Assembly (NCBI GenBank): GCA_003999685.1 | Contig: CP021220.1 | Location: 868,001-932,000 of the forward strand | Direction of reading: 5' to 3' | Length of the DNA: 64,000 nucleotides | Origin: Taiwanofungus camphoratus | Lineage: Eukaryota; Basidiomycota; Agaricomycetes; Polyporales; Taiwanofungaceae | Shown: positions 22,634 through 34,644 of the stretch, piece by piece | Layout: each line of letters begins with the position of its first letter | Numbering within the stretch: position 1 is the stretch's first letter | Translations under genes and position numbers: made by a program | The notes under the pieces: model-generated | The model's input: only the letters and a program-made list of their open reading frames with translations | Databases searched by the model: none | Told to the model about the DNA's origin: nothing

Positions 22634-25109
22634 ATGGCTCGCGCAACTCGTTCTACTGTTCTCCAAGAAAAAGACAAATCCGTTGACACTACTCCTGCGA
22701 CTCGTAAATCGGGCTCAAAAAAGCGGAAACGCACTTCTATCGCTGAGAATGGAGACCAACCTGCTGCCAAGCAACTACGGACTGATGGCAGCCAGGAGCC
22801 GGACGAACATCTAGAAGATCCCTCTAGAGAGCGGCCTGGGAGTGGTGATGTTCCAATCCAGCCTTCGGACGCAGAGAAAATTCTTGAGGTACTCGAAATG
22901 TGCGTATTAACCTGCATCACTTCAGCGTTGGCCTTACTTACTGGTCCGTAGGATTGATACACAAGGTCTACTTGATCGAGTCTTTCCTTTACCTGCTGAA
23001 ACTTCGGATTCCACTATCTCGGAAACTGCGCCGAGTCCATCAGCACCAACGCAGTCATTTTCTTTCCGTGCGCTTCTCAAAGACTCATCCCAGTACCCAT
23101 TGCGTGTTCTCCGGGTAAGTATCCGTCATGGACTCTCGGCTTTTGTCGGGCTGGCTTATTCTCCAAACGTCATGACAGTCCGCCGTCCAGCACCTATTCC
23201 CAATCTCTTCACATCCTCGATCACGTCCATCTCCTCCTGCTGCACAACAGCTCCGCTTCTGCAACCTAGCCCTTTCGCTCCTTGACCGAGCGTCCTTCCA
23301 CTCTTCACCATTGTCTTTTGATGTTGAAAGTATCATAGCTTCTAGTGCCGACCTCGATACACAGCCGCCGGCAGAGACGGAAGATGTCAAGCCCTCAAAA
23401 GCTACCCATGTATCGACAGCGTCAACACGAAAGCGTAAATACGCATTGATGCAGCGACTTCCCACCGGTGATTGGTGGACTTCACTCAGTTCAGACGTCG
23501 GTTCCCCGTCGGCGGACGGCAGGGAGCTGAAAGACATGCCCACTGCTCATGCTGAACTCGTCGCTATTCTCCCATCAGCATCAACGTCCACATCAGGGTC
23601 AAACGTGACACTTGCAGCTTATGCTCCGAAGAAAACAGTTCAAACTCTGTATGCACCACCTGGACCTCGACACATCAGCTGCGGCAGGTTCCTCGATTAT
23701 GGGCCATATACGAGTTTTGCGCCCACCTTTGACCAGGAGGGCGTCGAGGTCGGAAGAGACGCCCTCGCAGAAGTCATATGGCAACGAGAAGAGAAGGCGC
23801 GTACAGGTCGGGCCAAGGGCAAGCAGAAGGCTGTTCTGGAAACTTCAGTAGAAGAGGAAAGTGATATTGTGATGCTGGATGATGTTCAGCCGGCCGAGAG
23901 TGAGAAGTCTCAGTCACGGAAACAGAAGCAGAAGCTTCAGGATTCGAAACTCGAGGTTGCGCTGGAGCACTTATTACCCCCTGAAGAGGTCACTGCCATC
24001 AAGTCTGCTCTAGGGAGTTTAGAACTTGAGCAAGCTGTTCAAGAGCTTCTGGACAGGAGTGCGAGAGCTCTAAAGAGGTTGGAGCAATTACAGCTGATGC
24101 GGCTCGGCAAGGACGGTGGTGGGTCAAGTACAGCAGAAGCTGGATCAGAAGAATGGGACGTAGGTCCGTTGAAAACTTTCCTCTTGGGCGTGAAGGAATC
24201 ATTAATGAGACGTTATGCATCTTCATAGCTCAAGGAATATCTGATTCACTGGCACTTTTAGCTTCATTACGGCCGAGGTCCTCGGACGATTCAACCAATC
24301 CGTCTCTCATTCCTTCTGAATCAGTCTTGCGAAAACTGCACCGCACTCTTCCGGTTGATGCTACGCAGGGGTGGTACGGGACTTTACCTGAAGGTCGTAC
24401 CACTGCTCTTCGTGACGATACAACGGTACAAGTAAAGTCTGGTGTCCCTGTTCCACCTGCTCCTGCAACGCCTGTTGCGCCACCTACTCCAGCCACCCCG
24501 GCTGCTAAAGTCGCACCTCCAACTACACCATATACGCCTTACACCTACTCAAACTATTCGGCGGCCCAATACCGCGGTGGCTATGGGACGTATACGCCAG
24601 GCCAGGCAGGCGCCTACTACCCCAACTACGCCCCGGCACAAGGGCAAGCGACCACCGGAACGCATTATCCAAACCAGCAATATAGCACGGCAGGCCAATA
24701 CTCATATCCATCGTGGTACAATTATCAGTCAGCGGCTACCACGCAAAACCCAGCCGCGAGCACTGCTGGGTCGACGTCGGGCCGCGCGACCCCTCAGCCT
24801 GTGACACCATCAACCATACCCACGAACTACGCTAGTTTCTTTGCGTCAGCAACGCAGCAGCCCCAACCGCAGCGGGCTGTGGCGAACACCGTATTGTCTG
24901 CGGCTGGGACCAAGGCCTACCAGCCGAATCCATGGACAGGCGGGCAGTCACAGTCTGGGTATGTCCCGCCGACACTGCCTCCGCATTTGCGACCTGTTGT
25001 AAGTGGAGGTAGCACAAGAACGCCTCAACCCACAACTCCAGGCGGTACAAATTATCCGGCACATAGTTATTATAGTAGTTATCAGCCAACACCATCAGCT
25101 GCACGGTGA
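22634..25109 (+). CDS. Uncharacterised nuclear-looking protein with a Gln/Tyr/Pro-rich tail
   Basis: I do not recognise the family. Four exons (22634..22899, 22952..23114, 23179..24163, 24229..25109) join in phase to 764 residues. Residues 25-34 contain a basic cluster (GSKKRKR) that could be a nuclear localisation signal. The middle contains a helical, charged segment rich in Lys, Gln and Glu (KGKQKAVLETSVEEESDIVM) and a run of Leu/Glu helices (LEVALEHLLPPEEVTAIKS). The last 230 residues are low-complexity, rich in Pro, Thr, Tyr, Gln and Gly with repeated NY, YY and QY pairs, like prion-like tails of RNA-binding or transcription proteins. The third intron uses a weak GTCCGT donor; without it the frame ends at RRYASS after 24226. 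The end is well marked by a Pro-rich tail and a stop at 25107. Confidence 0.75.
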
Positions 25110-26099
25110 AAGGGGACAGTTGTGTATTTCTTATCGTAGTAGTACAGGGTTTGCACCTCAGTAATCATACTCAACCGCTTCTTGCCTTGTACGTTCCTCC
25201 TATGGGAGATACATGCAAAGATGCGATAAAAATGGATTTCTTCCCACTGAATGTAGCAAACAGGTCAAATGAATAAGTTTTCGATGCCATCTAGGCTCTG
25301 CAAGCTCAAGAAGAGACAAGAGAGTTGACAACCCGCCATCGAGGTGTAGCTGCACTGCAGCACGCCTCATTCTCTCGCACAAAACCACCCCCTCGGTGCC
25401 TCGAATACCCTGTTGGGCACCCTTCTGAAGGGGAAAGTGTCTGGCCGCAAACCTCGACCGCCCGTAGGTTGGGAATAGAGACCAGCGAGGCAGGACCACA
25501 GGTGCGATCTGAGTGTTCGAGTAACAGAACTTACTGCTAATAAGTAGTCACGACTGTCGGAGGTTATCGGAAGACGAAGACAAAACCGACGACAACGTCG
25601 GTCTTTGAACGCGCTGCGAAGTTGAGTACTTCTATAATAATATTTTGACATTGCGTAAAGATGTAGTACGGGCCGAAAGAACATATTGTCTCTCGTCAAG
25701 TCCGGAGGGTGAATCAAATAGACCCTCATATCATTGCACTGTATACATATTGCAAACGGTAGCACTGACTGCCCATTCGTCTTGCGGGATTGCCGGTACA
25801 CGATAACGACGAAAACTCTGAAACAAGTGTGTCATACTAGTAGTGTACTGTAAAATTTTTAAAAAAGACCCGTCTAGCTTTGTCTAATTCATCCTGAACC
25901 GCTAGTGCGTTGGTTCACACGATGGTGTACTTTACAGTGCAAATGACGCCTACGCTAGCGAAGCTTTCTAAGTTACGAAACATCGTATTTCGGTATATGC
26001 GTACGGCTGAAATTTATTTTTAAGAAGGGGAAAGGCGAAGCTGCAAACCTGAGAGACACAGAGGATCAGTCCGGTGGTTACAGGCTGTTCGGGACCGGG
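25110..26099. other. Stretch with no assigned gene
   Basis: The left end is the 3' UTR of the preceding gene. Minus-strand open frames at 25200..25499 and 25367..25801 overlap in different phases without conserved residues. A short inverted repeat (ACTGTAAA near 25848 and TTTACAGT near 25930) is too weak to call an element. I see no gene. Confidence 0.35.
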
Positions 26100-26225
26100 A
26101 CATCCTAATAACTTCAGTATCGCCGAGCCGCGATAGCCTTGCTTGCATATTTTAGTATCAGGCTTCTGCAGGCCTCCGTTATTCGTTATCACTCTCGAAT
26201 CCGCGCGTGTATATTCACTACCCTT
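26100..26225. repeat. Duplicated sequence X, copy 1
   Basis: This stretch, with GCGATAGCCTTG followed by ATCAGGCTTCTGC, recurs in the same orientation near 39340..39440 with roughly one difference in five. No coding frame is conserved between the copies. It lies beyond the 3' end of each FunK1 fragment, but in opposite relative orientation. Confidence 0.5.
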
Positions 26226-26819
26226 TGGGAGTCTATCATCTTCCTGAAATTCCTGAGCTATCCACCATGCACACCACAGGGGCTGAATTTAGACCTTTCA
26301 GTATATGAAATGGTCCTTCCGTATGATTTATGGTTGATTAGGGTCGAATATCGAATTTTAAACCATTCTAATGATGCGTGGATTGGACAAATTTTGACCA
26401 CTGAGCCCATACAAATCGGCCGGAAGTCATAATTCTATGGCTGAATTTTTGTACCTTCGACCCAGTCATTTGCTGATTGCAAGGATGTCGACCATAAATC
26501 AGAAAAGAACGTGTCAATTTAGGCCGTTATGGTGCGCACAGTGATCGTAATCGGGGAGTTTCTTTGGCTGCTTACCGAGACGGCCGGTGTGTGCTGACTC
26601 GACTGTCTTCCTCGCCTTGAGGAGGGAAGGAGGTACGTTGTCCTCGCTTTTGTCATTTGTAGGTCAAACGCCTGCCAGTGCTGAATCAAAGATTTCAAGT
26701 AGTACTTGATGACTTTCTATCTCTCGCAGTGCTTCAGCTTGGAGTTGCCCCATTTTGCTCTGGAGTCCTGCAACGGTGATGAGCTATCATCGGTGTATAT
26801 CGAACGGAAACAAGCTCAG

Positions 26820-28745
26820 TCAAACTACAGATAAGATCATCCAGGGCCTGGTGATGAGCGGCTTTGATGGATCCACTGTGGAATCGGACCACATCACACG
26901 CATGGCCCGCAGCATATCGCGCCTTCCGGTTCCTCCAACGAATTGATCCTCTGCATTGCAGTGAGCTTGGTCACAATAGCGCAGGTATTCACGTAAATGC
27001 TCAACGGGACAACCGAGGCAGGCGAACCGTAGACAGACCCATGTTGAGACATGTGTAATGGCCTCAATGTCATCTTCGAGTACATGAACTTTCCCGGGTT
27101 CTAGCAATAAAGCTGCTGACATGAATTGCCAAGTACCCTATGATTTATGCAGTCTGGTTAGTAACAAGCAGAGGTAGAACGGATCGACGGAATACACACT
27201 GTTCGCTCGTGTTGCTTGCCGCCGATTGGCAGTACGTCTTTTCTCTTGCAGAGATCCCAATCGAGTAGAATACCTCTGCCGTCATGTGTACTCAGGATGT
27301 TACCGACACTGATGTTTCAATGAAGAAGTCTAGCATCTTCATACGCGATTCGATGTGCTTAGAAAGAGAGCAAGAAGAGTCTGTCAGAATTGACTGACCC
27401 AAGCACAGAATGTGATCTCACCTTCCACAGCATCACGAATAGCCTGGACTAGCTATCTTGTGCATTCAGATGAAGTCAGGTTACGACCCGCAGCCTTGAG
27501 CACCATTCGATAGTGTCTGTACTTCATCAAATCTTTCGTTCTGTATGCCCAAGGTTCGTCCGCGAAATCTGCCGTGACAGTCCTGTGGTCGTATATATCA
27601 TCTCGTATGAAAGGCGCGATATGCAGTATATTGTGTCCCTGCAGAAGTGCATAAGCTTCAGACTCTTTCATCATGTCGTCGGCTAATAGTCGTCAAGAGT
27701 CTTTCAGATATACGACTCTATTGGTGCCTTCTTCACACACCAGAAAGCAGCGTGTGGCCCGACCAGTCGAAAATCGAATATGGGATTATGCCTAATGTAA
27801 TATACCTCAGACTCATCTGCATTCGGCACCATAAATCGGACCACTAGCTCGTTTGGAAGAAGATGAAGGTCCGTCCGAGCTTGTGCCGTGGATGATTCAT
27901 CGGGGACGGAAACGGAGGGATCTCGCCCACGCTGTTCCGCACTGATGTGACTGCATCGCCAAAGAAACTCGACGAGATGTTCAGGGTTTTGGACATAGTT
28001 GAAGAACTCAGTGACGATTGTTCCTGCACGATCCCATCGGATCAACCTTGCAGTCGACCCGGAGATGCCGATCGAAAAAAGGAATGTGAGGAATTGCACA
28101 CCATTGCATGTGTTGTCATCTGTGACTGCGTGTCTATAGCAGCATCAGAATCATGTTCAAAGTCAGTGTCTTGGCGTATCGCATCAGGAGGAGGGTCGCG
28201 AAATGTGTCGTCGACAGAGCTTGAGTTCCATGAAGAACTTGGAGAAGTCCGTCACTGAGCCAGTTTTCATACCATATGAATATGCCGCCACATCAGGCAT
28301 TATTTCAAGTGCAGTTGTTTTGTAATGGGGATCGTAATTTCAGGAGGTGGGATTCACCATGTGCAACCCTGGGGCAGAGCCTTCATTTTCGACAGTTTCT
28401 ATCTGTAAATTCAGCGTCACCAGAGGATATAGCCACTCATGGAGCTGCATACTTACATATCTCTGACACATGTCTATTCCCTCGGTCTGAGTAGCTAATT
28501 GGTCAAATGCGTGTGCGCAAGGAGGACATGACTTTATTTGCCCCTTTGGAAGAAACTGAAAAATCCATTGACAGGCGTAGGACCAACAAAGTACTCGTGC
28601 ATCTCCCGACCGAGATCTGCTATCGCGACATCGCTCTTGGTGTGACTCGAGTAGAACCGCGCTTCCGGATGCCCTATCTACCGCGATTGACAAAAGAGGT
28701 CGTATAGCGGGATTAGACTTAGCAACAGGGACGGTGTTGTTCATG
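26820..28745 (-). pseudogene. FunK1-type fungal kinase pseudogene, copy 1
   Basis: FunK1 is a fungus-specific protein-kinase-like family expanded in mushroom fungi. On the minus strand the segments appear in family order: an N-terminal EYFVGPTPVNGFF, then RLIRWDRAGTIVTEFFNY (near 28050), NELVVRFMVPNADESEVYYI, HILHIAPFIRDDIYDH-like sequence (27600), KYRHYRMVLKAAGRNL, SVGNIL, GRGILLDWDLCKRKDVLPIG (near 27250) and GTWQFMSAALLLEPGKVHVL (near 27110). They are in different frames with stops between, for example after FFQRGK in the N-terminal part. The catalytic loop, normally HRDIS, reads H-stop-NIS with TGA at 27318-27320, so the kinase cannot work. Part of it is duplicated in inverted orientation at 38340..39290. 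The exact ends are uncertain. Confidence 0.78.
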
Positions 28746-29554
28746 GTTTGGGAGGGTTGTAGAGGTAGAAAGCAATGCCGGCTGAGCCTGTAAGAATGGG
28801 GGAGTCATGGTCTTTGAGAGACATGGGAGCTAGCAGACCCTCTTATACTTTTGCAGATGGCAGCCTCCTCGAGTGGCGCGCGACGTCGTGGTTGAATCGA
28901 TACCAAAACCACCCAAAATCCATAACGAATCTTCAGAGCTGCAATACAATGGAATCTCAAAGCATGCTTTGCTTTTCGAAAGATTAGGCGGCTAGACATC
29001 TACCACACCCGGGAAACACTGGCTGTCATGCTGGCAAGCTCTCCGGGATTGACATATTCGAATGCATATAACAGTTACAGTGTAAGACTAAAACTCGAAC
29101 TAGATGCCTGATACGATAAAGCAACATATACGTAGCTCATCACAACATGAGAAAGATGTTCGAGCTTCATAGTCAAGCACCTCCCACCCCGGCCCCCATA
29201 GGAAACGACGGATACAACAGCTGGGAGGCGCTCCGGCTTAATTGAGCTCAGTGTCCGTGCTCTGCCCCCTCCAGGCTCCATACCCCTGGCCTGCCAAGGT
29301 CTGGCTAAGAGTTGCCTGGCGGTAAACGCGAAGCTGTGGTGAGGGTTCAAATGAAAAAGGCTGAAAGCGTTCTGAGCTTGATATGTGCTGTCCAAGAAAG
29401 GGAATCTATTCCCATCCCTGTGATTCCCTCGGTGATGCAATAGTTATTTGTGGCCGTCGTCACATTTATATATGTAAGGAGGAAAGGGCGTTTATATGCC
29501 TTATCGATGTCGACCCGCCTGCGAGCTCTTGTCCATCATCTCAACCACGCCAAA
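28746..29554. other. Intergenic, upstream of the dienelactone hydrolase gene
   Basis: No gene is seen. A TATA-like TTTATATATG lies at 29465-29474, about 90 bp before the start codon at 29555, and is the likely core promoter of the following gene. Confidence 0.45.
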
Positions 29555-30734
29555 ATGTCCACAACGACCATCCATAACAACAACGCTGCGTGCTGCAGCA
29601 TCCCGCCCGTCAAGTCGGACTACACCCCAAAGGGCACTTACAAGCCCTACGCCGGGTTCAGCAAGGTATGTGCTTTCCAGTCGCAGGTCATCTCCGAGTG
29701 GTATTCAGAAACGATTTGCACTTGCGCCAGGTATATGTGACCGGCCCCGAGAAGCCTGGCGACATCGCGCTCGTCTGTGTGTTCGACATCTTCGGGTCTG
29801 TAGCAGGATATGCAGCCCCACATCGACTAGCCAGCGCTTATTGACCTCCTCCAGCTTCAAGCCCCAGACACAGCAGGGTGCGGACATCCTCGCGGAGAGC
29901 CTCAATGCGCACGTCGTCATGCCTGACTTCTTCGAGCCCAGCGAGCCCTGGCCCGCGGACAAGTTCCCCCCCAAGACCGACGAGGAAAGTGCCAAGCTGC
30001 AGGCATTCTTCGGCGGGACGGCCAACCCGCAGGCCACTGTCGGAAAGCTGGTCACAGTCGGAAGGGCGCTGAAGGCGGACGGAGCCAAGTTTGTGGGCGC
30101 GTTCGGTTTCTGTTGGGGTGAGTGCTGCAGATCGTTGAAGGCATGTCCGATCAACTGACGCCGCTGCAGGCGGTAAGGTCACTATCCTAGCTGGGTCCGT
30201 CGCCGACACGCCTTTGGACGCTATCTCCGCTACTCACCCTGCGTAAGGTTGAACAACCCTTATAACGATGTGCACTAACCCGTCTTGTGCAGGATGTTGT
30301 CCTCCACGGACACAACTGAGCTCAAGGTCCCTTTGGGCCTCTATCCGAGCAAGGACGAGCCCCAGAATGAGGTTTGCTGTCACACCCATTCAAAGCACTG
30401 ACTAAGCTGACCGTATCCCGATTTCGTAGTACAAGAAGATTGTCGAAATCATCTCCAGGAAGCCGTTCGCGGCGAAAAACGACCACAAGTTCTATGATAC
30501 GTATGTCCCCTGCTTCGTCCCGTCTGTCGCCATTCACTTATCCACCGCTCAGGTTCCACGGCTTCGCCGCTGCTCGCGCGAACCTCGATGACGCCAAGAA
30601 CAAGGCAGAGTGCGTTGAGCCGTATGATGACCTGCTGCTGACAGTGATCCTAACCCTGCCATCTTAGCTTCGAGGACATGTATGCCACGTTGGTCAAATT
30701 CTTCGGTAACGCCAGTGGTACCCACAGCCACTAG
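29555..30734 (+). CDS. Dienelactone hydrolase family protein
   Basis: This is an alpha/beta hydrolase of the dienelactone hydrolase family, which opens lactone rings in aromatic catabolism; many fungal members have unknown substrates. Eight exons (29555..29665, 29731..29795, 29855..30117, 30170..30242, 30293..30371, 30430..30500, 30553..30609, 30668..30734) give 261 residues. The nucleophile elbow is GFCWGG, formed across an intron, with Cys as nucleophile. The acid is probably the Asp in LYPSKDEPQN, and the His is in KFYDTFHGFAAAR. The N-terminus carries CCSIPPV and GTYKPYAGF typical of fungal members. Early VYVTGPEKPGDIALV and VFDIFGFKPQT are beta strands of the fold. There is no signal peptide, so it is likely cytosolic. 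The introns sit at normal positions and the gene looks intact. Confidence 0.92.
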
Positions 30735-30924
30735 ATGGACAGAAAGAAGATGAATTGATAACACAATTCCTGTAATAGTACACTTGTAACATTCTTGTAC
30801 AGTTCCCTAGTTTATTTGTTTACAACTAACACGCTCATAGCGAAATAAAGCAGGATACGAGAAAGGTTTTGCGAAGAGTTACACGAATCTCTGTAAACCG
30901 ATACGGGCAGCCTAAGAAAGCGAA

Positions 30925-32691
30925 TCAAATCTGAAAACCTTCAGGGAGAGCTGCGGACACCTTCCACATCCAAAACGGACCTGACCCCAGGCATTAGCTG
31001 AAGCATGCACGCACAGGAGAGAAACATACCAGCTGGGTCCGCTACGGAACACGAGATGAGAGTCAGATAGATGAAGTGCATTTTGACGAAGATACAGACC
31101 TTCCTCGTGGAACGCTCCCGTCCAGATCCCGGCAACGCCTGCCGCGCTGCAGACGTGTCCGAGCTGGACACCTTCGGCACTGCAAAGTGTACATAAATAC
31201 AGGGACGCGCCTACCCAGACAAGTAGTGCATTACCTCCACTGCGTCAGCCCGTCATACTTCGTGACCTCAAATCGATGCACATGAGAAGCGATGCAGAGC
31301 AGAGAGCCGCATCAAGACTCACGAAGCTCCATCTTACAGCGCCGTCCGCAAGCAGACGCACAGAGCCCTCGACCACTGCATCGTTGCTGTTGCCGGTGGA
31401 GGAGCGGCCTTTGAATAGGAGGGGTGGAAAATTCGGGTTCAGTGTTCTGTCGAGGGTGGAGGCGGAGGGAGAGGTCGCGGACTGGTCGAGCACTTCAAGC
31501 TGCAGTTCGACAGGCCGGATCGCTTCCTGGTAATCGTCGTCGAAGAAAGAGGGGTCGCGTTGGCCAAGGGTGGACGTCGCGTACTATATGGACTGAAGGA
31601 GTAAGGGAGAAGCACTGCTGCAAGACATGAGTACACTCACGTTGAATGCTGTAGACGAAGACGATCAGAAATGGGAAAAATGGACATGGCAATAGCACAG
31701 GGCACGTACCAAACAGGTCGCTGTGTAAACGTGTCAGCATGTTCGTATCGCGAAGACAAAGCGCGGTACGTACCGATAATCCATGAAACACACAAACCGT
31801 CGCCAGGTACCCGAGATACCAGCCCAATCGTGCGGTTCGCGCTGGAACGACAGAGGCGCGGAATACGCCCGGGTCGCCTCTAGTCCTGGTCGCGGCTGGC
31901 CGTATATCCTCAGCGCCAACGGCGGCAGCTCTTGTAGCTTCAGCATGACGACATTGAGGACGTGCTCGAGATGCTCCCAGTTGACATGCAGCCCCTTTTT
32001 GTCGCGGATGAATGGGCCCCAGAGTGTCTCCGCGGAATATCGCCGCAGATCATACACGAAGCACCGGCTCAGTTTGCGGATGCTATTGAGACGCGCCCTT
32101 GACTCTTCAGTCGAGCGGCTTTCGTGCGACAGCGCAAGGTAAGTGCGCAGCCGTGATAGCAGCTGTCGCTCGGCGTCAAGTAAGAGTGCCGAGTCGAAGG
32201 AGGATATCGACTGTCGCAGAATCTTATCCAACCATGATAGGTTGTTCGAGTAAGTGGTGGTTGGGCTTTCGGTGACGGGTAAAGCGGTCTCAACCGCCGA
32301 AACAAACGTCTCCAGGGCACGATGACGGGGAGAGCCCTTCGTTCCTCTCCGCGCAACTGTTTCTGCATCGACTCTCCGCTGCAATTCGTTCTGCCAGTCA
32401 CATTCAATCGCATTTCTGTGTGCACGAAATGGCGGAAGTGCCTTTCGCAGGTCATCAAAGGGGTATGAGAGGAACATCTCACGCCAGAGGTACAGATCGT
32501 TGCTACCATAGACCAAGCTGTAAGCAGAGCGACATGTCTGTGTGAACCTCTGTGCAGTACATGTGAATTACAGTAAGTAAACATGGTGTGGATGGCCATG
32601 GACGTACCGAAACATCGCGAGGATGGGCAAATATCAGGATCCGCTCAGTCAACTCAGGCGGCAATGAGATCAATGAGACAGTAGTGGCCAT
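30925..32691 (-). CDS. F-box protein with three micro-exons
   Basis: This is a putative substrate adaptor of an SCF ubiquitin ligase. The F-box is residues 6-40: LISLPPELTERILIFAHPRD, then VSRFTQTCRSAYSLVYGS. Nine exons (32608..32691, 31774..32549, 31710..31720, 31641..31648, 31323..31583, 31235..31266, 31100..31179, 31030..31041, 30925..30980) give 439 residues. The exons of 11, 8 and 12 nt are needed to produce the conserved FMDYRDLFAFN and EEADPAGPFWMWKV. The C-terminal region (VQLGHVCSAAGVAGIWTGAF) is a conserved basidiomycete domain of unknown target. The first intron's acceptor was placed at 32550-32551 because it yields the F-box helix QTCRSAY; an alternative 40 bp downstream deletes it. 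There is no signal peptide. The product is probably nuclear or cytosolic. Confidence 0.85.
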
Positions 32692-33772
32692 CGTCGGCTA
32701 GGGGCGCAAAAATATGAGGAAATACAGAACGAGACCGTCACATAGCCTTTATCTTTTGCTTATCATGAAGAAAGCAGTTTGAGGAACAGTTCGCTGAGCC
32801 GCTCGGACTCTCGGAGCCTCCCCGATAGCTTGCAATTGTAGCTTAGGCGCCGAATAAGTAGTCCCCTTCAGCTCTCGTGCCTCAGGCCAGGCTCACCCAC
32901 ACGACAAATCACAGCAGTGGACGCTCTTTTCATACCAACCATTCACCAGTCGACTGCGCCCGTAGTGGTCGTTGCTCGACTTGGTCATCGGTCATCTACG
33001 GGTGCTTTCCCCACAAAGATGAATTTTTTCATCTAATTTCAGGACGTTCAATCTATCGAGCACTTGTTGGTACTCGTGTACGCATCTGCATTATACCAGC
33101 CCCTTGGTTCTTCAAAGCTTTATACTGTTCGTGTCTTCTAGTCTAATGTAGGCGTATCTAATCTGTCAAAATTGAGTGGGTCTGATCGCGCGTTCGCAGG
33201 GCAAACTCAGATTTCGCATGTGCGGTCTTGAAGCTTGAGGTCGCGTATCCTTTCTATATCCATAGAGTCGTGCCGCTGCAAAGGTTGCACGGTTCAAAAG
33301 ATGTTCCAATCGTGGGCCTTACATACGTCGAATGCCAACTCCCTACGTGCACCTCTCAGGGATGTCATTGCTGACTATTCAAGTGTCCCAGCATTTAGAT
33401 TGTCGACCTCAGGTTGACGGCATTCCTCATAGTCGGACGTCTCGTCTCGGCAAGGTAGCATTTTCAGTCGAAACGGGAACTATAGTTTCTGTGTACTTGT
33501 CAAAGTGGCTCTCGAACCGTCGCTACACTCCCAGCAGGGTCTGGTTGAGAAGATGCTTGTGTGGTTCAATATGTCAACGGAGTTTACTGTTGGTACTCAG
33601 TGACAAGATGAACTACATTCTACAGGGAACTATACTAATTCGCCATGGCCGCTTTTACATAACAATTCCATCTTACTGTGGCTCTGTGGATGGAAATACA
33701 AGGCTCTGGGTATTCACAGTTCTTAGCGCACTCTGCAGCCATATGCACTTCATACTTTCTCGAAGAGGTTAT
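32692..33772. other. Stretch with no assigned gene
   Basis: The left end is the promoter of the F-box gene. The plus-strand open frames here (for example 33332..33823) show no conserved sequence and end inside the inverted-repeat element. I see no gene. Confidence 0.35.
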
Positions 33773-33931
33773 ACTATCCCTAACCACGTATTCGGCACCC
33801 CCCAAGTCAGCAGTCGCTTCTGATTGGTCAAAAGCTTGTCTTTTTTGATGGCTTTCGCAAATGCTGAAAATTCGATTGGTCGAGACCACTAAGTGCCGAC
33901 TTGGGGGGGGGTGCCGAATACGTGATAGTAT
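33773..33931. mobile_element. Small inverted-repeat element (MITE-like), 159 bp
   Basis: The two ends form an imperfect terminal inverted repeat of about 35 bp. The left arm reads TACTATC ... CACGTATTCGGCACC followed by a run of C and AAGTC; the right arm is its reverse complement with a longer G run. A TA dinucleotide flanks both ends, as Tc1/mariner-type elements leave. The left arm has a 6-base insertion (CCTAAC). No transposase is encoded, so it would be non-autonomous. Confidence 0.6.
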
Positions 33932-34644
33932 ATGTCTATGCTCGAGGTCCTACATTTCGTGACGGAACATGCGAACAGCTTGCTATGCCTTCTTATCATT
34001 GTCCTCTCAATGCACCTTGTCCCATCTGTTCTCAACAGCAATGGGCTTCAGTTCTCTGATGCGTACATGGGTTGGGTAGCTCGTCACCTCAGCTGACGAT
34101 GCACGTCTTCCGCGGGGCGGTTGTGTAGCTGGTTGTTTCCGATGGCTTCATCCGGAAGCCGGTCAACTGTACGATAGGCATTCAACGTGTAAATGTCTCA
34201 GAGTTGTTGCTGGTTCTATCAACCGTGGACTCCTGAGAAATCAAGATGGATACCAATCTGTATATTTGCAACAGATCTGTTACTTCTTATATTCGATGCG
34301 AGACACATTGGTTCTGTTCTTGTCAGTGGCAGATCAACTGAGGACGTTACTTTCCGCATCTTGTGGCCAACCGACTGAAACGCAGCTAACGTAGCATGAA
34401 ATGTAAATCGCTGTATCTTATCTCAAGAACCTTTTGAAGAGTTTCCTGCATGCAGACCCATTGGTGCAAAGAGATATCAATCTCGATATACGTCAGGGAA
34501 GAAAGGGGTAAAATATCAGCAGAGAGAATACAATTCGCGAGAGGAACCGCGAATTATAACTCTCTGTCATTTTTTTGAGATTTGATCTTCACGAAGATCG
34601 CGTGCAAGCCTTTGCATCCTGAACAGGATGGCCCGGCTGATTTT
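33932..34644. other. Stretch with no assigned gene
   Basis: The right end is the 3' UTR of the ammonium transporter gene. No conserved frame or RNA gene is visible. Confidence 0.35.

Noticed and set aside
25200-25801. Two overlapping minus-strand frames of about 100-144 codons
   Set aside because: They are in different phases, have no conserved residues and no convincing splice sites to join them.
25848-25940. Short inverted repeat ACTGTAAA / TTTACAGT
   Set aside because: Only about eight bases match and no target duplication is visible; chance is a sufficient explanation.
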